Counted from the stretch's first letter, positions 34,359 through 45,090 are shown. The stretch is DNA of 64,000 nucleotides from Saccharina japonica (GCA_008828725.1 MEHQ01000867.1:105262-169261); one strand, 5' to 3'. Translations and numbers: made by a program. The notes: generated by a model not told the origin, from the sequence alone.

Positions 34359-34416
34359 CATAGATCGTAAGGCTCTACACAGTGTACGGTTGGTCTCTAG
34401 AGTGTCGTTTTCTCAC

Positions 34417-34572
34417 TTGCATGATTGCCGCGGAACTCGCCATCGACAACGGCCAAGCTGCCTTCATCAGCATCAAAGTAGATCGCCCCTCCACGTGTAG
34501 CTGTGTTACGAACAAAAGTGCTCAGGTAAACGATGGCGGTATTGTTACTCGCGCCAGCTATGTATATAGCAC
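34417..34572 (-). CDS. exon: beta-helix (Pmp-like) coil
   Basis: 156-bp exon from the acceptor ...GATTATTCAG to the donor GTGAGA, phase 1 at both ends. It encodes GAIYIAGASNNTAIVYLSTF, then VRNTATRGGAIYFDADEG and VVDGEFRGNHA: two GGAIY-type coils. It is the most 5' exon of the phase-consistent chain; exons further upstream must exist because there is no start codon or signal peptide here. Candidates lie at 47-62 kb. Confidence 0.82.
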
Positions 34573-36554
34573 CTGAATAATCGTCAGCAGACAAGACAAG
34601 TAACACTTCGGAGTGGTTAACGTTGTTAAATGTCCTTTTTGCTCGAACGCGTTGGACACTGTCTGCAAAAAATATAAAGAAATCTGTTGACCATCAAAAA
34701 CGATATGCACTGCATGTAATGGTTAACACTGCACAAGTCTGTTGATGGAATATGAATAAGCACCCACTCACGAGAATCGCAACTGCTGAAAACCCACTAC
34801 TAAGACTGCGTCCCGTACGGCCTTCACACGTGGCTCTTGGAAATCGCTGTTTCGTCTATGCGGTAGAAATTTGAATCAAACCATATCAAAGCAGATGTTG
34901 TCCCATAAATTCATATGCCGTTCGTTAAATTTAAGGCAACCTGCCAAAACCTGTTACAGAGGCACCTGCATCCTAGATTATTCGGCAACTTTGTTTCGGT
35001 TATTTCAAGTCACAAGTCCTTTGCGTACTTCCGAGACCTGAAAAACCGACACAAGTTTGAAACCAATTTAACGCTAATATAATATCACGCTATCTGTACA
35101 AAAAAAAAGGAAACAAACGCCTCGAACCCACTTAATTAAACATTCGGACTAACAAAGGCCTCTAGGCGCGCCATAGTAGGAATTGAAATTGAACAGTTCC
35201 ATTCATCCCGAGTCGTCAATTAGTGGGTTAGCATCTCGCAAAAGACCAATCTGTCGACCCTTGTGACCCGTGCGTGAACTGGTCGCTGTTAACTACCTTG
35301 CATAGGGCCTGTGTTTCGAACCAGTTCCGGTGGCTTTGTTCGTACGACACGGCTGAGTTTGGTTGAATATATTCGACATCGAAACCAAACAGGAGTGATT
35401 CAGGCCAATTGCCGAATGAACAGACTATTAGTCCGCCACGGGGTACGTTGTTCGTAAACAATTGTTTAAATTTGAAGCTTCAGCTACAGTAAGTATCTTC
35501 ACCTCGGAAAGTAGGGACTGTACGTCCTACACTAAATATGTACTCGTCAAGATGAGCATCTGTTTCTGTGCTGTTGATGCACAGGTGCGTGATCCATCTG
35601 TGTCGACGTAAATGGTGCCAACACAAGCAACATAGCTTAGATCAGGCCCGCTACACCCAGGGTTCTCAGGCATAAGCAAACTACGATTTGTTCGATGTGA
35701 TTCACGGGCGTGATTAGCATATGTTTACAAAGCCTCGAACGTAGACGTCCAGCTGATGTTAAAGTTGTAATAGACGAATATTGGTAACGTGAAGAATCGG
35801 CCATACAACACAAAAGAGTAGAAGAACCCCTTGTACCGCATACGACGTTGGTTTCAAGATACACAGCAGGACCCGTCGGGTCCGAGTTGACTGAAGTCCG
35901 TCAAATCGTAACACAACGTTTGACATGGGTCATGCGCGCATGTGACATTCCTGGTTGGGCGGCGTGCCACGCATCGATGTCAGGCGAGGTCGTGACTGTA
36001 GCTCACGACATAAATTTTATTAAAAACGTGCACTCACTACGTGCGAAAGACGGAAAGGTAACCAAACTCCACACGGGAAAAATGGCTAAAATACACAGTG
36101 GGAGACTAACGACTATCGAGGATCATGCCAGACGACACATGCTATACGGCGTGATACTCACGGCAGTTCATTGTACCGGTCTGATCTACACGTGTGTTCG
36201 CAGATGATGTAGCATACTCGTCCTTTAGATAGAAACATTTCGGATATTCACAACCGAGTACATCAATCTCTAGGTGGATATGAACGAACCAACTTGTTAG
36301 GTGTTGTACGGGCAGTTAGTGCCTCGTGCTCTCGGCATCTGCGCGCACCTGGGGAGGGCTGTGTGTACGTCTGGCCCACTGACTGGTTGCAGGGTTCCAA
36401 ATGGATATAGGCCACGGTTGCAAAGTCTCCTGTTCGGACCAGATCGCTGCGAGAGTAGTGTGTTTCGTGTAGTATAACCATGTAAACAATCCTACGTACT
36501 GCATTGGTGAGTCGGAAACATATTGAATTGTTTTGTATCCTAATCCACATCTTC
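34573..36554. other. no firmly recognised exon
   Basis: A minus-strand frame at 35228-35461 (GGLIVCSFGNWPESLLFGFD) looks protein-like and ends near a possible donor, but its phase does not fit the 34572 acceptor, so I leave it uncalled. The plus-strand frame 35848-36207 (119 codons) shows no motif. Confidence 0.35.
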
Positions 36555-36710
36555 GCCGTTCTTTTCTCTCTCCCTCTTTAGTCGTAACTCGGATATGGGG
36601 TCACAAAACTAGCGTGATTTCCCCACTCCCCACTACGGTACGTGCCTTGAATTTTATTCGTGAGAAAGTATCAGTAAATTCTTCCCACGTCGATTTCGCT
36701 GTTTGCTGCG
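36555..36710 (-). mobile_element. SINE fragment (3' part)
   Basis: Reverse-complement copy of the conserved 3' body of the SINE (TAGTCGTAACTC, GGGGTCACAAA, and the CGTCGATTTCG region). The tRNA-like head is missing, as is common for truncated SINEs. Confidence 0.7.
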
Positions 36711-37299
36711 TACCCAAGCCACGAAGGCGCTCTCAGCAAAAGGTTCATCATAGTATCTCAAGTAAACGATAAAATCTTACCGTTGTGGAATTTTAATTCG
36801 GGTACCAATGCTCCGCTCTTGAAAGTGACCATTAGTCCACCGGGGAGACTGGCTAACAGGATTCAACCTGCTGTATACATACGCTGTTTGCATACAGGCA
36901 CACCTCACGGATAGTTACTGGTCATAAAGACGGCCGACAACCACCAAGCAACAACGTGCAACATATGTTTTGACACTTAGTCACTACTGTTTTCATTCTT
37001 GTCGCACATTGGGGGAATATACATGTAATATACCCACAAAATGGTGCCTGCCCTGCTTGTGTACGACAACTATATGTACACTTTAGCATCATCGATAATG
37101 TACTATATTGAGTGTCGGTAACGTCGAATGCGTCAAACCCGACTACGTATAGTCGTAGAAACCTGAACTGTGCTTCCCGTCAACTGGTAGGCATGGTCTA
37201 TCCCTTTGGTGCGGTGACGGTATCACATTTGATGTTTGTTGCTTCTCGTCGAGTTACCTGCTAAAATTCATAGCAGATTGAAATTCAGTCGAACACAAT

Positions 37300-37837
37300 G
37301 TTTTTTGAGTATATGACTTAGTTGATTGCTGCTCGAAACGTTATCAACTATTAGCAGTCCGTCCTTCATTCAGTCACTGAGAGTGGCGAAACTGATGGCG
37401 ATGTGCTTGCTTTGATTGGAGTAGTTGATGTTCGTATAGGATAACCCCCTCGGTTGTTTGACATGACGTGGAAGCTCCTGAAGTTCGTCCATCCCAGGTC
37501 TCCGAGGATTCTCGATTGGTAAACTCCTTCTATTGCACAGGTAGATAAAGCTATTAGTTCAGCTTCACTGCTACTTTGTGCAGATATCTTCTGCAGTTGG
37601 GTTGAGAAAATTATCCAGCGCTCCAGCTATGAAGAACAGACATCCGGACACTGATCTCATCTTGTCTGGGTCTCCTTGTCCGTATGATGCATCGCAGTAT
37701 CCACATAAGATGAAGCTTCCTGCCCGCTTGTAAACAATTGGCATACTTTGTGTTCCTTGAAGATAACGTAGAGTCCTTTTCACTGAAGCCATGTGAATGT
37801 TGGTCGGTTTTGACATATGTCGAGCTGCTTGCATTGT
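37300..37837 (-). pseudogene. Ty1/copia RNase H region (decayed)
   Basis: Minus-strand frames encode copia RNase H signatures: RTLRYLQGT, GYCDASYGQGDPDKMRSVSG, CLFFIAG. Then, after a frameshift near 37620, SSSEAELIALSTC (the (S)EAE motif). Several stops follow towards 37300. It is the 3' end of the retroelement at 37.3-43.7 kb. I could not identify an LTR beyond it. Confidence 0.75.
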
Positions 37838-38638
37838 GGTGAACGTAATGTCGAATCTTGTGCATTACGTCAGAAATATCAGACTTCCGACTATGGCTTG
37901 GTATTTCTTCGTCCAATTACTATCCAGTAGCGTGCTTCCTTCAGGTCGTGATGCCAATTCCTTTCCAGTTCCAGAAGTGCGTACTTGGTGACAATCACTC
38001 ATGTTGAAGAGCTCGAGCAGGGCGATGATGTACTTCTTGTGAGTTAACTCGATGGTTCCTTCTTTTTTGTCTCGGTATACTTCGATCCCCAAACTTTGAG
38101 AAAAGTTGCCAAGATCAGTCATGGAATATTTTGCTACTAGCATATCACGAGCCATTTTTACTACTTGGTCTCATGGTCCTGTATTTAGTAAACCATCGAC
38201 GAATAGAGTAAGCATCGTGTAGCTTTCACCATGCCCTTCATTGTATGCACATGGGTCGGATACTGTTGGCGCAAAATCCATTTCACGTACGTCATTGTAG
38301 ATGGTTTTGTTCCGAGCGTTTCGAGATTCACCCAAGCCGTACAGGTTTTTGCGTAACGTCATAACGAAAGGTTCACCAGTGTTGATGACGATCTTCTGAA
38401 ACCCAGAAGTCTGTTTGGTTTAGACATTTTTATGTAAGTTTCCAGTGAGAAATGCTGTTTGAACGTCTATGGCTATTAATTACAGGCCAGTCCTTTGATG
38501 CTGCGATGGCGGATGGAGTCTCTGACTGCGAAGTCTACAGACTTGAACGAATTTCGAAAAGCAATCAATTCCGTGCTGCTGTATCCAGCCTTGCACCACT
38601 AGACGCGCTGTGGAACGTCCTTCTGCTTTCACCCTACA
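37838..38638 (-). pseudogene. Ty1/copia reverse transcriptase, C-terminal part (decayed)
   Basis: Frames in order of the copia RT: ARLVVQGWIQQHGIDCF (38.5-38.66 kb), LRKNLYGLGESRNARNK (38.3 kb), MLTLFVDGLL (38.19 kb), then MTDLGNFSQSLGIEVYRD (38.1 kb) and KYQAIVGSLIFLT (37.87 kb). The catalytic YVDD is FVDG here, so one catalytic aspartate is lost. Frames are broken by stops and shifts. The N-terminal part of RT lies beyond the MITE at 38641-39395. Confidence 0.85.
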
Positions 38639-38640
38639 TA

Positions 38641-39395
38641 CGAGCTGGTTCAGGCATATCACGGCAAATTTCGTCAGTCATGAATGCCGCTTGCAATAGC
38701 AACTCCAATGTCACTCATTTGTTATCATACTGACCGCCATAAACAGTGGAAGAGAGTACCATCGCCACATTTTTGTTCAAGGACCTAGAACTGGCGCTAC
38801 CGCCGGAAATGTGGCCCGGCCAATCACAGGCCTTCGAAGTGGTCAACAATAGCCAAGCGTTTTCGTGGGAAACAATTTCCCCCCCCCCATTTGTTTTTCT
38901 GAACGAGCCGCTTCCAGGTAGTCCAAGGCATGTTTGTACGAAGGTTTACGCAAAAATTCGAAGATCTAACTGTGTATGATCATATTAGGTCATATTTAAC
39001 GCCCAAAAGCGATTATATACTGAAACTGAGTAATTACGAGGAAATACTCATTTTTGCACTTTAACCGTATATAAGTCCCAAGGTCTACGCCGTTTTTGGA
39101 GATAGACCCTGAAATTTTGCACACGTGTTTGATGCGCCCTATCCGAGCCTTCTACACTAAGGGTTTTATTTTTAGTTTTTTTTCGCCGGATATTTTGGAT
39201 CTCTAAAGACCCAAGTTTCCCAAAAAAAACACAAAACAAACGATATCTGACGAAAAAAAAAAAAAACACCATCTGTTAACGTCTTGGGTTAGGCGCATAA
39301 TGCACGTGTGTGAATAATTTTAGGGTCTAACTCCCTAAAACGGCATGGTCACTGGCCACTGAGTGAATTTCCCGCGTTATACTTGAACCAGCGTG
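38641..39395 (+). mobile_element. TA-flanked MITE (mariner-like), copy 3, inserted in copia RT
   Basis: 755 bp with inverted ends CGAGCTGGTTCAGGCATA (left) and, in reverse complement, CACGCTGGTTCAAGTATA (right), flanked by TA at 38639-38640 and 39396-39397. Removing it with one TA rejoins the copia RT frame as R-C-V-C-R-V-K-A-E-G, the usual RWVxRVK region, which proves both the insertion and its boundaries. Its right third is a ~250-bp imperfect palindrome (39089-39342). There is no transposase. A TA target suggests the Tc1/mariner superfamily, though the ends lack a CAGT start. Confidence 0.88.
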
Positions 39396-39397
39396 TA

Positions 39398-40100
39398 CGC
39401 AACGTGCGCTGATGATGGAGGAGCTTGGAGGTAAAGACTCGGATGAAATCAAGTCTGCTACTTCATGCTCATCTAAACGTTACCTTTCCTATTTCATAGT
39501 TTTTTCCCACTCATTTGCTGGAGGAATGTCTATGGCTTGCTTGTTGGGGTTGGGTACGATGATTGCTGCTGGTCGTACAGCGCCGTCGATGCCGACGATT
39601 CCGATGTACTGCGTGACAGCTTCCAGTAGACCTGTAGATGACGTGCTTTCTTTGCAATTTATAGCTAGCTGTCGAAGGGCTCTAATATGTGTGATGTTCT
39701 TGGTATCCAGCGTTTTCGGTGTCGTAGCTCCCGAAGATCCCAATCTCATTGTGGATACTTTACCTGGAAGATTATCGACTTGTTCATTCGTTGTGTTTTC
39801 TTTCTTTCAAGCCAGAAAATGTTATTCCGTTTAGAATATTATCGTAGTCTTCGTAGGAGTGTTGTTCACCCTCTTCTTTCTATGAACTTATCGTTCATTT
39901 CCTTCTCGAAAGATGTATATTTTCCCTCATAGTGACTGTGGCTGGAATCACGGCAGCCGGGTGCTCGATGGAAGACACATTGCGTGAGCTTGTTATACGC
40001 CCGTAGTCCGATCGTACACCCGAAAGATTGGTTTGTCGTTGTCGTATCCAATCAGTACTCCTTCCCATGCTTTTTCTTGTAGCTTTCTTGTATGTCCTTC
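39398..40100 (-). pseudogene. Ty1/copia integrase C-terminus to RT N-terminus (decayed)
   Basis: Minus frames give the RT start region (NKQAIDIPPANEWEKTMK, then after a stop and shift HEVADLISSESLPP) next to the MITE. Upstream, at 39.75-40.05 kb, lies low-similarity sequence expected for the integrase/RT linker. Multiple stops are present. Confidence 0.7.
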
Positions 40101-40820
40101 CACATCAACAATTGCTCGTGTCCCGATGATGCGTAGAAATTAAAGATCTGCTTGCTTGGCAAGAATGCGGTAGTACTGTGTGTCTCCTTCGATGGCCATG
40201 TGGGGTAGACGGTTGATAAGAAAATCAGCAGCAGCTGCTAGTTCTCCCCACATACGTTTTGGAAGCTTTGCTTCGTTGAGAAAGCAACGTGTCATATCCA
40301 TGATAGTATCACCGTCCCGCTCCGACATCCCATTTTGTTGTGGAGTGTATGGTGCTATTGCTGAACAATTCCAGTTGTCTTGCAGTAGTCTTGAACGCTT
40401 TTATATATGTACTCCCCACCGTTTTCTGAGCGTAGATGTTGTACCCGAAGTCCTGGTATGTGCAAATCTTTAACAAATTTGACGAGTGTATTCAGCGTGT
40501 CTAACTTTTATTCCTGAAGTTCATTGCCTTGAGCCCGCTACTGTAGCTATGTAGCGGTAGCCCCCAATTTCTTCGGGCGTAATAGGTCCGAGTAGATCCG
40601 TGTTGACAAATTGAAGACGTTCGCTGATGTTGCATTTTGATGTGCTCCGGTTTTTTTGCTGGGTGCATTTATTTATTATGCACGTCTCACACGTTGATGG
40701 TGTGGCAGATAAACTGACTCCGCTCTCGGTGATATTTTTCACTATTATCAAGATTTGCTCATTCGGATATCCAAGTCTTCTGTGCCAAATGTTGGCATTC
40801 GCTATCGTTTCCAATGCCAC
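40101..40820 (-). pseudogene. Ty1/copia integrase (decayed)
   Basis: GAG-pre-integrase/zinc region: NANIWHRRLGYPNEQIL, then CETCIINKC. The first catalytic Asp region is QFVNTDLLGPITPEE (about 40.6 kb). Downstream is QNGMSERDGDTIMDMTRC, carrying the catalytic Glu, and then MWGELAAAADFLINRLP (40.1-40.35 kb). The order and the D...E residues identify a copia integrase. The zinc-binding GH is changed to GY, and the frames are broken. Confidence 0.85.
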
Positions 40821-41023
40821 AGCTTGCTATACTTGTCATGGCGTGAACACACTTCAGACTTTTTCCTGATGTTGTGGGAAATGCTGACTCTGACGCGATA
40901 CGTACTGGATGGGAGTATGGTCACATCCAAAAAGGTCAAAGTAGGTTTTTTTCTGTTTGTAAATCCACCTTGAAACTTCCCATGTACAGATAGGATCATG
41001 AGCAAGTAAATGACTATAGATAC

Positions 41024-41479
41024 TTATTTCGCTGTTGCTGTTACTCCCGAAAATAGGTGACGACCGAGCCCTGGGACGATCGTTACTGGAAGCTGAACAT
41101 CATGGTTGACGCCCTGCTGGTACTCAACGCGTACCATCAAGATTCCTCTTCCAACACTTGATAGGCGATGGCCTCGTGCAACATTGATAGTTACTGCAGG
41201 GTTCAGATGCACATAGCTGAGCATCTTATGCTCGATGCCTGGCAGAAGTTGTTTGTCGATGAAGTGGCTTGAAGCACTGCTGTCCGCAGTCATTGTGAAG
41301 TTGACGTCGCTTGGAAGGTGGTTCTATAACGGAGCATCCAATGACTTAAGGGGGAGATGTATGATTTGCCGTACATCCGTCCTCTATTGACACAGTTTCC
41401 GCGGTCGTGCAATGAATTTCCGTAACAATCTTGAACGTTTTTACTGCTGTCGTAGATCCTGAATATTTAGCCGTTTTTG
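41024..41479 (-). pseudogene. Ty1/copia protease and gag C-terminus (decayed)
   Basis: The protease active site appears as TADSSASSHFID (the family has DSGAS), followed by VARGHRLSSVGRGILMV. Upstream in the same frame are KSYISPLKSLDAPL, an in-frame stop, and a gag-like C-terminus with CYGNSLHDRGNC, possibly a remnant zinc knuckle. The frame continues across the hAT insertion into 43594-43690. Confidence 0.75.
41472..41479. other. hAT target-site duplication, left copy
   Basis: CGTTTTTG immediately outside the left terminal inverted repeat; the identical 8-mer lies at 43586-43593. An 8-bp target duplication is characteristic of hAT elements. Confidence 0.92.
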
Positions 41480-42227
41480 TAGGCCCAGGCCTTTAAGGCA
41501 TGCCTGAAATAATGCCTGAATGGCCTTTTCTGAAAACAGCGTGCCTGAACGCGATTGTCGTGCCTATCTTGCCTATCTTTTCTCAGGCACGGCCAGGCAT
41601 GTGAAAATGACAAAAAAGGCATAAAAAATAACGCCGTTATATTGAAACTCCCAAATTTAGGGGAAAGGGGGTTATTTGTTGTGTTTTTTTTTGCGGTCAC
41701 GCGGTCACACAGTGCATCAGTGAATGCACAGACGCACAGCGCACAGCCAAGGCATCCCGCACGGCCACAGCTCTGCTAACAGCCAGGGGTGGTGTCGTCC
41801 CAGAGTACCACGATACCACCTTCTGGGTGGCAGGCACCATGTCCGGTAAAGAAGGAAGTACACACACCACCAGCAGTTTCGTAGATTGCGGTAGAGAGGG
41901 GTCAACGGTCAACACTAATCGTAGTGTGCCGTCAAGTGGGGGTCATTGGGTGACGTAGCACAACAGTCTTGCTTGGCGTCTTCTGGTACGCAGGCTCTTC
42001 ACGGAACGATGTAGACTAAGCAACGGGCTTTCAATGATTTGGGTGGTGCTTTCTTGCGGTTTTTGTGTCCGATGAATCGACCGATCTTATCGCTGAAGGG
42101 TGATGGGGCACAACAGAACCAACGCTGGGGCTTGATGATTTGCTCGCCCGCGCATGCACAAGGTTTGGATTCGAAATTGATGATTTATTTTTATCAACAG
42201 TGCGAATCAAAGCTTGTTTTGTTTCAT

Positions 42228-42553
42228 GTCGCCCCGGTGGGCTAGCAGGTAACCACGAAGCGTGTTAAGCGTCAACGTCACGAGTTCGAGCCCCCCCGTG
42301 TGCATGCTCGTAGGGACTTTTTCTCGCAAAAAATCTTGACTATTAATAGCTGAAAGCGGGAGAGCGTGGGTTAGCAAAATTCGATGAAAATCGACGAGCG
42401 TTAAGAAGGCCGGACCCTCTGCGCGATAAAAAATCAAGGCAAGAACCGTAGTGGGGGGGGAGGGAGGGAGAGGAGCCTACTTTGTGACCCCGGATCTGAG
42501 TTACGACTAGGGAGAGAGAAAGGCGGAAGTGCGAAGATAATGAATAAGATGAA
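42228..42553 (+). mobile_element. tRNA-derived SINE, full-length copy 2, nested in hAT
   Basis: About 326 bp, very similar to the copy at 24395-24709. Box A-like TGGGCTAGCAGG (about 42238) and a better preserved box B, CGAGTTCGAGCCC (42281-42293). The 3' block TACTTTGTGACC/GGATCTGAGTTACGACTAGG is identical in both. Tail A/T-rich (GAAAAAAATAATAATAAT). No clear target duplication. Confidence 0.88.
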
Positions 42554-43112
42554 AAAAATAATAATAATGTATAAGTTATGGCTTTATTAGAGAGCGTCTC
42601 CTGTTCCATTATTAATACGGTATACGCAAGCAACACTTCGCGGAAGCCAAAAAACACAAGCTGGAGTGTAGCTTTCCCAAGCCGTACACAACGATGAATG
42701 ATGGCATAACCGTACGATGGTTCACGTTGAGCAAGTACAAAATACCTATTAATAGTCGAGTCTCGAGGAAATTTGCGTAGCGCCGTACACCATTATTCTT
42801 GTGAATTTATTGCTACAGTAGTAGGTAACACGCATACCTGCAGCCTTGTTTGCTGTTGTATATAGCTCACAGCTGTTGTTTTTTTAATTTTTGAAATATA
42901 CATATGTTTTTAAGCTACGATTCATCGTATTCTTAGCTATTTTTTGCCATTTCGTTGCTCCGAAACTTCAATCAAGTATCATAGGAAAAACGCAGGTGTG
43001 CAGTTCCAAAGGGAAAATGCTAACTAATTCCAAGTACCAGGTAGTTCGTCTACTGTAGTGGTTCGTCTCCGAAAACGAAGGTGCAGTTCAAAATGTGTTA
43101 CAGCAGTCGCGT

Positions 43113-43409
43113 GTTGAGCAAGATAGGCATTTATGTATGAAGCCCTAAACTACTTGAAATTAGTGTTGGGTTGAGCAAGATGGGCATTTATGCCTGAAAC
43201 CCTTAACTACTTGAAATTAGTGTGGATTGAGCAAGATAGGCATTTATGCCTGAAACCCAAAACTACTTGAAATTAGTGTGGGATTTAGCAAGATAGGAAG
43301 TAAGATAGGCATTTATGCCTGAAACCCACAACTACTTGAAATTAGTACGGGATTGAGCAAGATAGGCATTTATGCCTGAAACCCTAAAACTACTTGAAAT
43401 TAGTGTGGA
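43113..43409. repeat. tandem array inside hAT, ~57-69-bp unit x5
   Basis: Five units beginning TTGAGCAAGAT at about 43114, 43171, 43227, 43284 and 43353. Each carries the palindromic core AGGCATTTATGCCT and ends ACTACTTGAAATTAGTG. The core matches the TGCCT/AGGCA words found at the element's ends, so the array may be an amplified transposase-binding site. Confidence 0.9.
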
Positions 43410-43585
43410 ATGTGCCTTGACGGTTTCAGGCACGTTTAAGGCATTATTTCAGGCATAGATAGGCACGTTTAAGGCATTTCAGGCATTTGCCTATCTACGT
43501 GCCTATTTCAATTTTTTTCGCCTGCGGCGGGCCTATCTCCATATGCCTATTTGCGCCTGCGGCGTGCCTTAAAGGCCTGGGCCTA

Positions 43586-43593
43586 CGTTTTTG
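43586..43593. other. hAT target-site duplication, right copy
   Basis: CGTTTTTG, identical to 41472-41479. Confidence 0.92.
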
Positions 43594-43690
43594 GCTTGGC
43601 CCGACGAATTACTTGTTCGATAATTTCCAACTTAATTTTGATTGTTATAATCGCCGTTGTTGCTCCTGCTGTTGCCATTCAGCTGGTGTT
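43594..43690 (-). pseudogene. Ty1/copia gag C-terminal remnant
   Basis: Minus-strand frame, Asn/Ser/Gly-rich (NGNSRSNNGDYNNQN, stop, VGNYRTSNSSGQAKNG), in frame with the gag/protease fragment on the other side of the hAT element once that element is removed. Low-complexity Asn/Gly tails like this are common before the gag zinc knuckle. Further upstream the frame is lost; neither the rest of gag nor a 5' LTR was recognised. Confidence 0.6.
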
Positions 43691-43714
43691 GCTAACTACG
43701 GCAATCATAATTAT

Positions 43715-44002
43715 CGTGTAGGTATGTTTTACAAGGGCTTCGCTCCGCGGGCGGCTGACGCCGCCCGCTACGCTCGCGCAAGGAAAGGGGCAGAAGAGGC
43801 CCATGATGTATAGTGCAAGCAAAAGCACCGACTTGAAAATGCCAAGAGGTTCATGGTGCACAGGGAAGAAACGGCGGACTTGACGTCCATGCAAAACATG
43901 CTCGGGATGCACACTAGCTCCATGCTCCAGGACAACAAAGAAGCTGTATGATCGAAAGTGACTAACCTGAAACCACACGAAATTGGACCATACGCTTGGT
44001 AA
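43715..44002 (+). other. coding-like remnant of unknown origin
   Basis: A plus-strand frame reads protein-like across in-frame stops (MFYKGFAPRAADAARYARAR, then after a stop KQKHRLENAKRFMVHREETA and SMQNMLGMHTSSML, then after another stop SKVTNLKPHEIGPYAW). The charged helical character and base composition differ from the flanks. The GC-rich segment 43736-43775 also forms a hairpin (GCGGGCGG ... CCGCCCGC). I recognise no family; it may be a decayed gene or transposon fragment. Confidence 0.35.
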
Positions 44003-44934
44003 ACAGCAGTCCGCGTACAACTAATTTATACACACGGTGGGTTTCTTAATGTTGCAAAGGTTTAATAAACAATGTATTTTATATTCGTGCTAGGCCGTTT
44101 GATATTGACGCCCAGGAGCTTTCACATGAACTCGCCTCGACGAACACTTTGCAACAGTTGGCCACGTTACTTTAACCTCAAATGTATGTAGCGTTACGAT
44201 GCGGTTGTACACAATATCAGAAATGTTTGAGTGATCGGCAGCAATGGAATCTAAGTGTGAAAAGCGGGAACCGGATACCATTTTGTTTCAGGAAATCCAA
44301 GTACTCGTTAGGACACCCTTCTCCTTTGTCGTGTTGTTTCACAAACGGAGAATGTACGAGTTTCTTTTAAGAGAGCTTCCTTCGTGCGTCATTATGTTTA
44401 TGTTTAACTTCAGAGCTCGTTTTTTTATTGTATTTTGATTATTATATTTCATGGTTCGGCTCATGTCGTTGTGTTGTTGTATCCGGTAAGTAGTCATTTC
44501 ACGTGCGCTACCCATTGATTTGCTTTGTTTATGTTTATTGTGTCGGTGTCTCACAGTGTATTACTACATAATTTGTACATCTCTTGGATACGGAATCAGG
44601 ACGGACACAGAAGGGGACTCATGGAGTAGAGTAGAGTTACGGTTTTAGTGTGAAGGCAACATGCACAAACTATGCCCTGATACTTGCAAACAATATCTGA
44701 GAGATATTTGCATGTAATGCAACTCTACAGAGAGTTAAGGAACAAAATCTGAGCTATGTTGTAAACGGCGACCACTCAGCTTGCTGGTGAACATCAGCAA
44801 ATATTTACACAAATCCTGTATCCAGCACTTTGTATAGCCTAATCGTTGTCGAGGTCGTCGCATATTATAAGTATGGCAGCCATTATGTCGCCGACGACAT
44901 AAATATTGCCTCTCCAGATACAATGTTTTGCGAA

Positions 44935-45090
44935 TTTCAAGCAGTCTCGTCTCGGTACTGTAAGATGCACAAATATACCGCATGCATAAACACGCCGTGT
45001 CATGCTTGATGTTGAATAACATTTTAGACAATGAAAGATGCCACGACGAACGGAACCAAGATTGCTCGATGCCGGGGCAGACGATACAAA
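44935..45090. repeat. diverged dispersed repeat, copy 1
   Basis: About 155 bp that aligns with 46065-46200 in the same orientation (TCTCGGTACTGT, ATACC, AAGATGCC, GCTCGATGCC, GACGA in order). Function unknown. Between and around the copies (44003-46299) I see no supported gene. Confidence 0.6.

Larger units (their letters stand above)
41480..43585. mobile_element. non-autonomous hAT-type transposon inserted in copia gag
   Basis: 2106 bp with terminal inverted repeats starting TAGGCCCAGGCCTTTAAGGC at both ends (perfect for 21 bp) and an identical 8-bp target duplication CGTTTTTG on each side. Subterminal regions are packed with TGCCTRA/ATAGGCA words, the arrangement that hAT transposases typically bind. 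There is no transposase frame, so it must have moved using an enzyme encoded elsewhere. Its cargo is a SINE (42228-42553) and a five-unit array (43113-43409). Deleting it with one target copy restores a continuous copia gag frame (…SNSSGQAKNG…). Confidence 0.92.

Noticed and set aside
36780..37300. Copia 3' LTR
   Set aside because: No matching sequence was found on the 5' side of the element (beyond 43.7 kb), so an LTR cannot be supported.
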